Source: DTU018 sp029550685
Lineage (GTDB): Bacteria; Bacillota; Syntrophomonadia; Syntrophomonadales; Syntrophomonadaceae
Assembly (NCBI GenBank): GCA_035412805.1
Contig: DAONVO010000039.1
Location: 1-19,916 of the forward strand
DNA length: 19,916 bases
Reading direction: 5' to 3'
The translations under genes and the position numbers were made by a program. Shown here piece after piece: positions 7,101 to 14,996 of the stretch (position 1 is its first letter; each line of letters starts with the position of its first letter). The notes under the pieces are model-generated. The model saw nothing but the letters and a program-made list of their open reading frames with translations, was not told where the DNA came from and did no database searches.

Positions 7101-8447
7101 CTAATGTATCCAGGCCATTATCCATTGGGATATCGAAAAGAATATTATTAAACCAGTAGCATCGGTAATAGAAGTAATTAAAGGATTACTGGCTACTGCC
7201 GGATCCAAATCAAGTTTGGTTAAAATAAGCGGTAGTATGACTCCAATCAGATTGGCAACTACAATAATGATCATCATTGTCAAACCTACAATAAGGGCAA
7301 TAGTCAGTCCCCCTTTCCAAGTTCCCAGCAAAACACCGGTCAGACCCATAGTGGCGCCCAGAGCCAGTCCTACGGTTAGTTCCTTTCCCAGGGAAGCTGC
7401 CCATTGGTTTACTTCAACATCACCGGTAGCCAAGCCGCGCACCATTATGGTAGAGGATTGAGACCCAGTATTACCCCCGCTTCCCAGCAAGAGAGGAATA
7501 AAAAAGGTCAGAGCAATGCTGGAGGCCAGCAGTTCCTCATAATAGGCCATCAATTCCAGTGACAGCAGATTAACGACTACCAATCCCAACAACCATACGA
7601 TACGACTTTTATATAGTTCCCATATGCCGGTTTCCCGGTAGCTGCCTTTTAAGGGAGTAACTGCCGCACCTTTGTGGAAGTCTTCGGTGGCTTCAGCCTG
7701 AGCTACATCCATCACGTCATCAAAAGTCACTACCCCCAGCAGGACTCCTTCCGAATCCACCACCGGCAGGGCTAGTATATCGTATTTCAGCATCATATGT
7801 ACGGCTTCTTCCCGGTCCTCAAAAGCAGATATACTTATAACCGAATGACTCATCAATTCCGATACTTGCTGCTCCGGATCAGCCAGAATAAAGCGGTGCA
7901 GCTCTACTGCATCCATCAGCTTCCATCCGGCATCAGTTACGTAAATTATATTGAGAGTTTCACTGTCACGTCCTTTAATGCGGATGTGATCCAAAGCTTC
8001 ACCAATGCTCCATTCCGGTCGAACGGCTACATAATCGGGAGTCATTAGCCGTCCAACGCTTTCTTCGGGATAGCCTAAGAGCAATCTGGTTTTCTTTAAT
8101 TCTTCAGGAGTTAGTAGATTCAGCAGCTTTTGGGTAACCCGACCGGGTAGTTCCTCAAATAGTACGGTGCGATCATCGGGGCGAAGGTTAAGCAGTAGAT
8201 TACGAGTCTCTTCATGGCTCAAGCCTTTTAATATTTCATTTTGATCTTCAGATTCCAGGTAGGAGAATACATCAGAAGAAATAGCACGGGGCAGCAACCT
8301 GAATAGCAACACTCGATCAGTTTGCTGTGCACTCATAAGAAGATCAGCTATATCGGGAATTGGGTATTGGGAATACATGTCCCGGAGTTCTGACCATTGC
8401 TGCTGATCGATCAATTCCTGAATTCGTGCAATATCCCGTTCTAACAT
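7101..8447 (-). CDS. mgtE: Magnesium channel/transporter MgtE
   Basis: A 448-residue Mg2+ channel with the usual layout: a helical N domain (about 1-120), two CBS domains (about 125-255), a plug helix (about 256-285) and five membrane helices (about 282-448). The conserved pore segment GSGGNTGSQSS (322-332) and the C-terminal LDLDPAVASNP and ITDATG (D429, the pore-metal Asp of the family) are present. In the family the cytosolic domains close the pore when Mg2+ is high. The ATG at 8445-8447 has AGGGGG 8 nt upstream; an in-frame ATG 24 nt earlier lacks this. It lies 42 nt after the YedF-like gene and is probably co-transcribed with it. No Mg2+ riboswitch is recognisable upstream. Confidence 0.95.
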   Translation of the reverse strand: MLERDIARIQELIDQQQWSELRDMYSQYPIPDIADLLMSAQQTDRVLLFRLLPRAISSDVFSYLESEDQNEILKGLSHEETRNLLLNLRPDDRTVLFEELPGRVTQKLLNLLTPEELKKTRLLLGYPEESVGRLMTPDYVAVRPEWSIGEALDHIRIKGRDSETLNIIYVTDAGWKLMDAVELHRFILADPEQQVSELMSHSVISISAFEDREEAVHMMLKYDILALPVVDSEGVLLGVVTFDDVMDVAQAEATEDFHKGAAVTPLKGSYRETGIWELYKSRIVWLLGLVVVNLLSLELMAYYEELLASSIALTFFIPLLLGSGGNTGSQSSTIMVRGLATGDVEVNQWAASLGKELTVGLALGATMGLTGVLLGTWKGGLTIALIVGLTMMIIIVVANLIGVILPLILTKLDLDPAVASNPLITSITDATGLIIFFSISQWIMAWIH

Positions 8448-8489
8448 TTGGGATCCCCCTATCCACAGCACTTAGTTCCCAAACAAAGA

Positions 8490-8999
8490 TTATTTCAAAG
8501 TAATAACTCGCAGGCTATTCATAAGTTTCTCGGTAATGGTGAACATATTAGCGGCAGTTCCAATACGCAGTTTTTCGCGTAGTTGGTAATGCTCCAGGCA
8601 GGTAGAACTGCTAATGATTTCTGCTCCGCGTTCTTCCATGATATATAAATAAGGTAAAATATCAGAACCCTCTGCAGCTAAGAAGACCCCGCTGTTAATA
8701 AACAGTATATACCTTACTACCTCTTCCAGCTGACTCAAACTGTAAAAAAAACCTTTCATCAGTGTGATTCCCAGCTGATGATCACCCTGCCCTATACCGG
8801 TACCGTTAATCAATATTGCCGTTTGTGGTGCTAGGGAGGCGGTTATTTCCATTTGGTGAGCAGTCTGTTCCTCAAGCATGGAAAAGTAGTCAGGATTGAC
8901 TAAACTGCCTTCCGGTCCACTGCTTTGCCTTTTCTCCGATGCAAGCAATATCGACCGTCGACTGGGTATTGGTTTAGAGTAATCCCGTGAAGCACTCAT
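8490..8999 (-). CDS. YedF-like DsrE-family protein without the TusA domain
   Basis: A 169-residue protein whose residues about 58-165 match the C-terminal domain of the 'sulfurtransferase-like selenium metabolism protein YedF': AILINGTGIGQGDHQLGITLMKGFFYSLSQL, then ILFINSGVFLAAEGSD and the single cysteine C134 in SSTCLEHY. YedF proteins of this family normally carry an N-terminal TusA-like domain with a redox Cys or Sec; here residues 1-57 are a short polar stretch with no cysteine. The start at 8999 has AGGGAG 9 nt upstream; an ATG 72 nt further upstream would cover the putative promoter. It leads into mgtE. A role in sulfur or selenium handling is inferred from the family only. Confidence 0.72.
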   Translation of the reverse strand: MSASRDYSKPIPSRRSILLASEKRQSSGPEGSLVNPDYFSMLEEQTAHQMEITASLAPQTAILINGTGIGQGDHQLGITLMKGFFYSLSQLEEVVRYILFINSGVFLAAEGSDILPYLYIMEERGAEIISSSTCLEHYQLREKLRIGTAANMFTITEKLMNSLRVITLK

Positions 9000-9033
9000 G
9001 CCAGGAATCTCCCTCTTAATGAATTGTAGCCTA

Positions 9034-9042
9034 ATTGTATCA
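9034..9042 (-). promoter_or_regulatory. Extended -10 promoter for the yedF-like/mgtE unit
   Basis: The minus strand reads TGATACAAT, a good extended -10 (TGnTANAAT), 35 nt before the chosen ATG. A proper -35 is not evident, which fits extended -10 promoters. Confidence 0.5.
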
Positions 9043-9147
9043 TAACCTGTTGCTACCAAACTATGATGCAATGTAAATAGACAAGAAAAATTAATCCAAT
9101 AAATGGTGATCTATGTAGCTTAGGTTAGCATAAGATAAGGGCCTGAA

Positions 9148-9176
9148 TTGTTGTTTCCCAATTAATCAGGTAAAAT
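9148..9176 (+). promoter_or_regulatory. Sigma-A-type promoter for the FadR-type regulator
   Basis: TTGTTG (9148-9153), a 17-bp spacer, then TAAAAT (9171-9176). The start codon lies 48 nt past the -10. No obvious TGGT/ACCA-type GntR operator was found around it. Confidence 0.6.
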
Positions 9177-9224
9177 GAAATTACTAAAATAAGGTATTAT
9201 GATACAGGAAAGCAGGAGATAAAT

Positions 9225-9938
9225 TTGAGCTTCCGCCCCATAAAAACAAGGAAAATTTACGAAGAGATTGTTGAACAACTCAAAGACATGCTCAGCCGCG
9301 GGGAATTGAAGCCTGGGGACCGCTTGCCTTCGGAACGGGAAATGGCTGAATCGCTGGGGGTAAGCCGGGCATCGGTCCGGGAAGCTTTAACTGCCTTAGA
9401 AGCCATTGGCATCCTGGATATACGTCCTGGTGAAGGTACCTATGTGAAACAGACCAATATCGCCGAGACTTTCGAACCTTTGGCTCTAGTTCTGGCAGTA
9501 GAAAGAAACCCCCTGGCTCAGATGATGGAAGTACGCCGGGTTATTGAAACCGAGTGTGCCGCTCTGGCGGCTCTAAGGGCTACTCCTGAACAGCTGGCCA
9601 GAATCGAAAGGTGCTTGAACGATATGAAGACAGCTCCCAATGTTCCTGAAGCAGTACAGCATGATCTGCGCTTTCATTTTTTAATCGCCGAAGCCACTCA
9701 AAACACCATATTACTTCGTATGATGAATACGGTAGCGGATCTGATGCACCATATGTTTCGCAGTGATAGAGAAGATTTATATGCGCGCACAGAAAAAGAC
9801 GGGCAAATTATCCGCGAACATGAAGCCATATTAAAGGCTATTTGCGACAGGAACCATGAGCAAGCCCGCCAAAAGATGCTGGAACATATAAACAACATCG
9901 AAACCGGCATCAGTTCCAAATCCCAACAACCAGCCTGA
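9225..9938 (+). CDS. FadR-subfamily GntR transcriptional regulator
   Basis: A 237-residue regulator with an N-terminal winged helix (about 10-75: LSRGELKPGDRLPSEREMAE, LGVSRASVREAL, GEGTYVKQ) and a C-terminal all-helical FCD ligand domain (about 95-225). The FCD metal ligands are all visible: D147 and H151 in HDLRFH, H199 in REHEAI and H221 in LEHI. Members usually sense small organic acids such as lactate, glycolate or other central metabolites. The TTG start has AGGAG 6 nt upstream. It is the only gene of its direction here and is divergent from the YedF-like/mgtE unit, so that unit or itself could be a target; the effector is not predictable. It converges on the L,D-transpeptidase gene with a 9-nt gap. 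Confidence 0.9.
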   Translation: MSFRPIKTRKIYEEIVEQLKDMLSRGELKPGDRLPSEREMAESLGVSRASVREALTALEAIGILDIRPGEGTYVKQTNIAETFEPLALVLAVERNPLAQMMEVRRVIETECAALAALRATPEQLARIERCLNDMKTAPNVPEAVQHDLRFHFLIAEATQNTILLRMMNTVADLMHHMFRSDREDLYARTEKDGQIIREHEAILKAICDRNHEQARQKMLEHINNIETGISSKSQQPA

Positions 9939-9947
9939 TCACTCGCT

Positions 9948-10913
9948 TTACTTAATCAGTCCCATTGAACGATAGGTAGCTTCATCCATTTCTCCGGTAA
10001 TGGGCAGACCATGCCAGGCCTGGTAGTACTTTACGGCAAATTCGGTCATGGGTCCATACCGGCCATCGGCAGCATCGAATATTACTCCCAGTTCTTTAAG
10101 GCGGCTTTGCACATATACTACTTTTTGTCCCGATGACCCCTTTTTCATGCTGGGCGGGGGCGTAAAGTTCTCGGGAACGATACGGCCGTTTTTAACAATC
10201 CGTACCGTAGTTCCCCAGGGAATCAGAGGATACAGTTTTTCAACATCCCGGTTGAACATACGAATGCATCCATGGGAAGCATAGGAACCAATAGACCCTG
10301 GTTTATTGGTTCCATGGATACCATATATGCCCCAGGGGACATTTAAACCCATCCAGCGGGTACCGAAACCGTTTCCCCAGTTTACAGATTTATGAATAAT
10401 TTTCCACTCTCCCAGGGGGGTTGGAGTAGAAGCTTTACCTACCGCCACCGGGTAAGTGACAATGGCTTTATCGTTCTCCAGTACAGTAAGATTGAGTTTG
10501 GCTACATCAATCACGATCATTATTCTCTTGTTATCCGTTTTAACTTCCTCAGTTGCACAGGGTTCACTTTGTTCAGCCAGCAGGAGTGATTCCCAGATAG
10601 GTTGAGTAACCGTGGCATTATCTTCAAAACCGTGGGCCACTTGATACATACTCACCGCTTTCCATGTGCTGGCATTGTATTGGCCATTGGGGACAACATC
10701 ATACCCCAACTCCTGCAGACGAGCCTGCAGCATCCACACCGCTTCCCCCTGCAGGTTAGGGGTGCTGGGATACAGGACTGGATAATCGGTCCGATCAATA
10801 ATAATGGGGCCGGAGTTATCATTACTTCCGGGGTTAGCCCCCAGAGCCATGCTACCCAGTATTCCGATAAATAATAAACACAAGGCAAAAAGGAAAACCA
10901 GTTTTCTCGGCAA
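9948..10913 (-). CDS. Secreted L,D-transpeptidase (YkuD) between two peptidoglycan-binding domains
   Basis: A 321-residue exported wall enzyme expected to form 3-3 crosslinks or otherwise remodel peptidoglycan. Order: signal peptide with a hydrophobic core (about 4-24, cleavage probably near SMALGA), PG_binding_1 (about 53-112), YkuD domain (about 129-240), second PG_binding_1 (about 256-318). The catalytic motif is HGTNKPGSIGSYASHGCIRM, with H200, H214 and nucleophile C216. Start: TTG 10911-10913, with GGGAGG 8 nt upstream (a second AGGAGG lies almost on the codon). Upstream is sdaAA with a gap of about 100 nt and no convincing terminator, so read-through from the serine dehydratase operon is possible. 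In spore formers such enzymes may act on vegetative or spore wall; the sequence does not decide. Confidence 0.92.
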   Translation of the reverse strand: MPRKLVFLFALCLLFIGILGSMALGANPGSNDNSGPIIIDRTDYPVLYPSTPNLQGEAVWMLQARLQELGYDVVPNGQYNASTWKAVSMYQVAHGFEDNATVTQPIWESLLLAEQSEPCATEEVKTDNKRIMIVIDVAKLNLTVLENDKAIVTYPVAVGKASTPTPLGEWKIIHKSVNWGNGFGTRWMGLNVPWGIYGIHGTNKPGSIGSYASHGCIRMFNRDVEKLYPLIPWGTTVRIVKNGRIVPENFTPPPSMKKGSSGQKVVYVQSRLKELGVIFDAADGRYGPMTEFAVKYYQAWHGLPITGEMDEATYRSMGLIK

Positions 10914-11015
10914 ACCTCCTACCTCCCAATAGGCTGAAGTGACTAATACCCCTGGGTCTGTTCAAAATCCGAAGTAGGGGAGACAAGCTCGACAAAACCT
11001 GCCTTATAAATAGTA

Positions 11016-11894
11016 TTAAATATCGGATGAAATATTCCGGGTAATGGCTTGGGCGGTAGGGGTAAGGGCACAACCTCCCCTGGCCGTCTCACGCAGATCT
11101 GGCGAAATCAGTCGACCTACGCGAAACATGGCATCTACTATTTCATCAAAGGGAATAACACTTTCAATACCGGCTAAAGACATTTCGGCACAAATCAGAG
11201 CATTGACAGTGCCAGTAGCATTGCGTTTGGAGCATGGCACTTCCACCAAGCCTGCTACCGGGTCACATACCAAGCCCAGCAGTCCTTTCAGGGCCATGGC
11301 GGCAGCATTTAACGACATCGCAGCCGATCCCCCATCCAGGTACACTGCCGCAGCGGAAGCCATGGCTGAGGCTGATCCCACTTCCGCCTGGCAGCCTCCT
11401 TCTGCTCCCGCCAAAGTGGCATTAGCAGCAATAATCTTGCCAACTGCTCCAGCGACCAGCAATGCTTCTATAGCCTGCTGGCGGGACTTCTTCTTCTCCT
11501 CGGTCACAGCCAGAATAATGCCAGGAATCACCCCGCTAGCGCCTGCGGTGGGGGCTGCTACTATACGGCCCATAGCTGCATTTACTTCCGTCACTGCCAA
11601 AGCATAACTAACCGCCTTCAGTACAAGGTTTCCACATATACTACCCGTGGATAATCTCTGGTAAAGTTTGAATCCGTTTCCTCCAATAAGACCACCCACA
11701 GACTTTATTTCCGCATTCAGTCCCTTTTGCACCGATTCTTCCATAACCGCCAGAGCTCTGTCGAGTTCACTCAGTACTTGCTTCTCTTCCCATCCCCGCT
11801 CATCAGCTTCCGCTCTCAGCATAACTTGGGCAATGGACATATCATGCTGGGCACATAAATTCAGCAGATCCTGGCCACGATGAAATTGATACAT
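11016..11894 (-). CDS. sdaAA: L-serine dehydratase, iron-sulfur-dependent, alpha subunit
   Basis: A 292-residue catalytic subunit that converts L-serine to pyruvate and ammonia with a [4Fe-4S] cluster. The three cluster cysteines expected in this family are visible: C168 in AEGGCQAEVGSA, C210 in VCDPVAG and C221 in VEVPCSKRNA. The segments PTAGASGVIPGI and NALICAEMSLAG are characteristic. It begins 17 nt after sdaAB, with AGGAG before the ATG. The two-subunit, oxygen-labile form suits an anaerobe. The C-terminal GGCALTPTAQ adds a fourth cysteine (C275), not known to be a ligand. Confidence 0.96.
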   Translation of the reverse strand: MYQFHRGQDLLNLCAQHDMSIAQVMLRAEADERGWEEKQVLSELDRALAVMEESVQKGLNAEIKSVGGLIGGNGFKLYQRLSTGSICGNLVLKAVSYALAVTEVNAAMGRIVAAPTAGASGVIPGIILAVTEEKKKSRQQAIEALLVAGAVGKIIAANATLAGAEGGCQAEVGSASAMASAAAVYLDGGSAAMSLNAAAMALKGLLGLVCDPVAGLVEVPCSKRNATGTVNALICAEMSLAGIESVIPFDEIVDAMFRVGRLISPDLRETARGGCALTPTAQAITRNISSDI

Positions 11895-11911
11895 AAAATC
11901 TCCTGCCTTTC

Positions 11912-12583
11912 TTAGATATGGGAGCAGTCAATTAACAGTACTTCCTGAACTCCTGCCAGGTTGATCAGTTCCTGAACAATTTCACTGTTTACCGTCTGGT
12001 CAGTCTCAATAACCATAGAAGCCAAACTGCCTCGGGCCGAACGAAAGACCTCCAGAAAAGCAATGTTAATCAGATGCTTGGCCAGTACGCTGCTGATTTG
12101 GGCTACCATACCAGGTTGATCCAGATGACGGGTAATTAAAGTGGGATACTGTCCGGTAAATCTGACTGCCATGTCGTTTACCCTGGTAATCAGGACCTTC
12201 CCTCCCCCGGTGGAGGAGCCCACCATCTCGCTGCGGCTGCCATCCGGCAAAAAAGATACGATGCGCACCGTATTGGGATGAACATCTCCCAGGTCTTCGG
12301 TAAAAAAAGCGTATTCCATGTTATTTTGCAGAGCCAACTGGTATGAGTCCCGCAGGCGTTCATCATCAGGGGGCAGGCCTAGTATCCCGCCTACCAAAGC
12401 TTTACCTGTACCGTGTCCTTGATAAGTACGGGCAAAAGAACCATGCAGGTAAAACTCAACCCGACGCGGCTGAATCTGGCAAATGCGTCGGGCTATGTTA
12501 CCCAGGCGAACAGCACCAGCCGTATGGGAACTAGAAGGTCCTACCATTACTGGCCCAATCACATCAAACAGACTAACTGCCAC
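11912..12583 (-). CDS. sdaAB: L-serine dehydratase, iron-sulfur-dependent, beta subunit
   Basis: A 223-residue partner subunit. The N-terminal part has SLFDVIGPVMVGPSSSHTAGAVRLG, the serine-dehydratase beta signature, and the last about 75 residues form an ACT domain (TLITRHLDQPGMVAQISSVLAKHLINIAFLEVFR), probably a regulatory serine-binding module. The start is set at GTG 12581-12583, with AGGGAG 7 nt upstream; the in-frame ATG at 12610 has no ribosome binding site. sdaAB comes first and sdaAA second, as in B. subtilis. The leader from the nitroreductase terminator to the start (about 120 nt) has no clear promoter, although TATACT- and CATAAT-like boxes occur at about 12610-12624. Confidence 0.95.
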   Translation of the reverse strand: MAVSLFDVIGPVMVGPSSSHTAGAVRLGNIARRICQIQPRRVEFYLHGSFARTYQGHGTGKALVGGILGLPPDDERLRDSYQLALQNNMEYAFFTEDLGDVHPNTVRIVSFLPDGSRSEMVGSSTGGGKVLITRVNDMAVRFTGQYPTLITRHLDQPGMVAQISSVLAKHLINIAFLEVFRSARGSLASMVIETDQTVNSEIVQELINLAGVQEVLLIDCSHI

Positions 12584-12704
12584 CGTATCACTCCCTATCT
12601 GTTCACCCATTATGTAGTATATGTCATTTCGAAAGTCTCCATAGAAACAAGGGACTTGGCACTGTTCTGCTTAACGAAACTTTTGCCCCATTTAGCAGGT
12701 CTAT

Positions 12705-12736
12705 AAAAAAGCAAAGGGCCTTTCGGCCCAATTTGC
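12705..12736 (-). terminator. Rho-independent terminator of the nitroreductase gene
   Basis: Leftward, GCAAA, a TT bulge, GGGCC, a GAAA loop, GGCCC and TTTGC make a strong stem (12711-12736), followed at once by six T (12705-12710). It starts 3 nt past the nitroreductase stop codon and insulates the sda operon. Confidence 0.93.
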
Positions 12737-12738
12737 AC

Positions 12739-13299
12739 TTAATTTGGTTTTTGGTTGTTTCCAAACTTTTCCCAATGTACAAATTCGGATAGTTCCTTAC
12801 GTTGAGGAGCTTTTCCTTCTTTAGCCGGATAACCTAACGGAATTAGCTCAAAGCTTTCCACATCAGGCGGCAAATTAAACAGATTATCTATCTCCTTGTT
12901 ATCTATCCAAGCTACATGTACTGTTCCCAGGCCCATATCGTGGGCTGCCAGGCAAATATTTTGGGCGGCGATGCCTAAATCGAACATACACCAGTCACCT
13001 TTGACACTATCCAATTGACCTTGTTTGTAACCGGAGACCCCTTTGCGACCACAGAGAACCAGTACCACAGGTGCGGATGCAACACCTTTGGTAGCAGGAT
13101 TATTGGGAGCGCACAAACCAGCCAGCTTTTGCTTGGTTTCCGCATCCTTGACCACGATTATCTCCCAGCACTGGGTATTGGACCAGGAGGGAGCCCAACG
13201 GGCTGCTTCCAAAATCTCATTCAGCACGTCATCAGGAACATCTTGGTCAGTGAAACGTCTGATACTGCGTCTGGTTCTTATACATTCACGGGTTTCCAT
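12739..13299 (-). CDS. Nitroreductase-family FMN oxidoreductase
   Basis: A 186-residue flavoprotein of the nitroreductase fold. The FMN-phosphate loop TRRSIRRF (8-15) and the AARWAPSWSNTQCWEIIVV segment (about 33-51) are seen, along with the typical DLGIAAQNICLAAHDMGLGT region (about 107-126). These are usually NAD(P)H-dependent enzymes that reduce nitro compounds, quinones or flavin; the substrate cannot be told. The ribosome binding site AAGGAGG is ideally placed before the ATG. It has its own extended -10 promoter and terminator, so it is at least partly independent of the zinc operon upstream. Confidence 0.92.
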   Translation of the reverse strand: METRECIRTRRSIRRFTDQDVPDDVLNEILEAARWAPSWSNTQCWEIIVVKDAETKQKLAGLCAPNNPATKGVASAPVVLVLCGRKGVSGYKQGQLDSVKGDWCMFDLGIAAQNICLAAHDMGLGTVHVAWIDNKEIDNLFNLPPDVESFELIPLGYPAKEGKAPQRKELSEFVHWEKFGNNQKPN

Positions 13300-13334
13300 A
13301 TATTAACCTCCTTGCAAAGTTTCTCTATGCATAA

Positions 13335-13343
13335 ATTATAGCA
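13335..13343 (-). promoter_or_regulatory. Extended -10 promoter of the nitroreductase gene
   Basis: The minus strand reads TGCTATAAT, a perfect extended -10, 35 nt before the ATG. The -35 region is poor. The promoter lies just past the znuB stop codon. Confidence 0.65.
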
Positions 13344-13355
13344 CAGGCCAGTTTG

Positions 13356-14204
13356 TCATAGCGATGGAGACGAATGCCGGGTAGAACGGCTTACTATCGA
13401 TTTGGTCCGCCAGTTTTCCAGCAAACTTGCCGCTATAAAGCCCAGGGCTGATAGGATAATGATGGTAGCCCCGGAAGGCAGGTCAAACATATATGACACT
13501 AAAAGCCCACCGGTAGTAAAAGCAGCACTTAGTAGTGTTGATAAGGCCATCATACCGGTCATACTGCGGGTAAACTGAGCTGCTGTAGCCGGAGGTATGG
13601 TGAGCAGGGCAATAACCAGAATTATGCCCACCGCCCGGATCATTACCACCACCGTTAAGGCTATTAATACCAGCAAAAGCTGGTTGAAAAACCTGGTTTT
13701 GAGACCTACCACTTGGGCAAACTCTTCGTCGAAAGCCACCAGAGTAAACTGATCACGGTAAAGGTCGACTACCAGTACAATAATTACATCCAGGATGAGT
13801 ATTAAATAAAGATCGCTCAGAGGGACCGCCAAAATACTGCCGAACAGGTAGCTCATCAGATCCCCGGTATAACCTGGAGACAGCTTTATAAAAATAACTC
13901 CCAAAGCCATTCCTACTGCCCACATCATACCTATAATAGTATCTTCTCGCTGTTTAATACGATAGCTGACTTCTCCCATAGCCAAAGCAGCTGCTACTGT
14001 AAAAATTGTCGCTCCTACCATCGGCGGTATTCCTAACAGGTAGCCCAGGCCTACCCCGCCATAAGCAGTATGGGATATGGCCCCGCTGATAAAGGCAATT
14101 CTCTTCACCACCACATAAGTTCCTACCACACCGCAGGCTATGCTTACCAGCAGCCCTACCATCAAAGCATGCCGCATAAAATCATACTGCAGGATCTCAC
14201 TCAA
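13356..14204 (-). CDS. znuB: Zinc ABC transporter permease
   Basis: A 282-residue integral membrane protein of the ZnuB/MntB (ABC-3) family with about 7-8 hydrophobic helices. Typical segments are GVVGTYVVVKRIAFISGAISHTAYGGVGLGYLLG (about 25-58) and ALLTIPPATAAQFTRSM (about 199-215). It forms the channel for metal released by ZnuA. Its ATG overlaps the znuC stop codon by 4 nt (ATGA), so the two are translationally coupled. Family members carry Zn2+ or Mn2+; zinc is favoured by the linked Fur-type regulator but is not proven by this sequence. Confidence 0.93.
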   Translation of the reverse strand: MSEILQYDFMRHALMVGLLVSIACGVVGTYVVVKRIAFISGAISHTAYGGVGLGYLLGIPPMVGATIFTVAAALAMGEVSYRIKQREDTIIGMMWAVGMALGVIFIKLSPGYTGDLMSYLFGSILAVPLSDLYLILILDVIIVLVVDLYRDQFTLVAFDEEFAQVVGLKTRFFNQLLLVLIALTVVVMIRAVGIILVIALLTIPPATAAQFTRSMTGMMALSTLLSAAFTTGGLLVSYMFDLPSGATIIILSALGFIAASLLENWRTKSIVSRSTRHSSPSL

Positions 14205-14977
14205 TGCTCAACCACCCCTTCATGGGCAGGAAGCACCCGGTGAGGAATACCATGAGCGATCAAATCTACCGGGCAGTGGTACATCTCTTCCACCATCTCT
14301 TTAGTGATTTCCAGACTATCGCTGCAGAACAGGCGCTGGTTGAGGCAGGCTAATCTTTTCACATAGCGCGATACTGCAGAAATATCATGGGATACCAAAA
14401 TTATGGTCATGCTCTCATTTAACTCCGCCAGCAGTTCATAAAAGGTAACCTGAAAACCAGGGTCAACACTGGCGGTAGGTTCGTCCAGCAGCAGAATACT
14501 TGGTTCCGTGGCCAGCGCCCGGGCCACCAAAACCCGCTGGCGTTCTCCGCCAGACAGTTCCCCAATCTGTCGATTTTTTAAGTGTTCCACCCCAGCCCGT
14601 TGTAAGGCCTGCTCAGCAATCTGCCGGTCCTGGCGGGAATAGGAAAGCCCCTTTCTCTTACCCAACCTCCCCATCAGAACCACCTCACCCACTTTTACAG
14701 GGAAATACCGGTCAAACAGAGCATACTGAGGTACATATCCAATCTGCTCATGATTATCCTGAGGCGAATGGCCTAATACTTTTATGGTGCCCCGCTCAGG
14801 AACGATCAACCCCAGTATGGTGCGCAGGAGAGTGCTTTTCCCGCCTCCATTGGGTCCAATAATGCCAAGATAGTCTCCCTTTTCTACCGTTAAATTAATA
14901 TCTTCCAAAACCAGATTACCGTCAAAGGCCACATAGAGATTGCTTATTTCAATAGCAGGTATATCATTATCATTCAC
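14201..14977 (-). CDS. znuC: Zinc ABC transporter ATP-binding protein
   Basis: A 258-residue ATPase that drives metal import. Walker A GPNGGGKST (about 42-50), Q-loop VPQYALFDR, signature LSGGERQRV (about 142-150), Walker B ILLLDEPTASVD and the switch histidine in ILVSHDIS are all intact. The start is GTG 14975-14977, with GGAGG 9 nt upstream. It lies 19 nt after znuA and overlaps znuB. The C-terminal tail (about 225-258) is rich in His and Glu (YHCPVDLIAHGIPHRVLPAHEGVVEH), which may simply be lineage-specific. Confidence 0.95.
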   Translation of the reverse strand: MNDNDIPAIEISNLYVAFDGNLVLEDINLTVEKGDYLGIIGPNGGGKSTLLRTILGLIVPERGTIKVLGHSPQDNHEQIGYVPQYALFDRYFPVKVGEVVLMGRLGKRKGLSYSRQDRQIAEQALQRAGVEHLKNRQIGELSGGERQRVLVARALATEPSILLLDEPTASVDPGFQVTFYELLAELNESMTIILVSHDISAVSRYVKRLACLNQRLFCSDSLEITKEMVEEMYHCPVDLIAHGIPHRVLPAHEGVVEH

Positions 14978-14996
14978 AGAACTTATCCTCCCCGAA

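Noticed and set aside
9000..9224. Possible Mg2+-sensing riboswitch ahead of the yedF-like/mgtE unit
   Set aside because: The leader between the likely promoter and the ATG is only about 30 nt, too short for an M-box, and no conserved elements were recognised.
9927..9957. CTGAT/ATCAG inverted repeat between fadR-type gene and the L,D-transpeptidase gene as a shared terminator
   Set aside because: The stem is only 5 bp with a long loop and no U-tract.
11044..11607. Long plus-strand frame antisense to sdaAA (and similar antisense frames elsewhere, e.g. 277-783 and 5746-6153)
   Set aside because: They mirror conserved coding genes, have low-complexity Ala/Pro/Ser-rich products without family features and lack ribosome binding sites.
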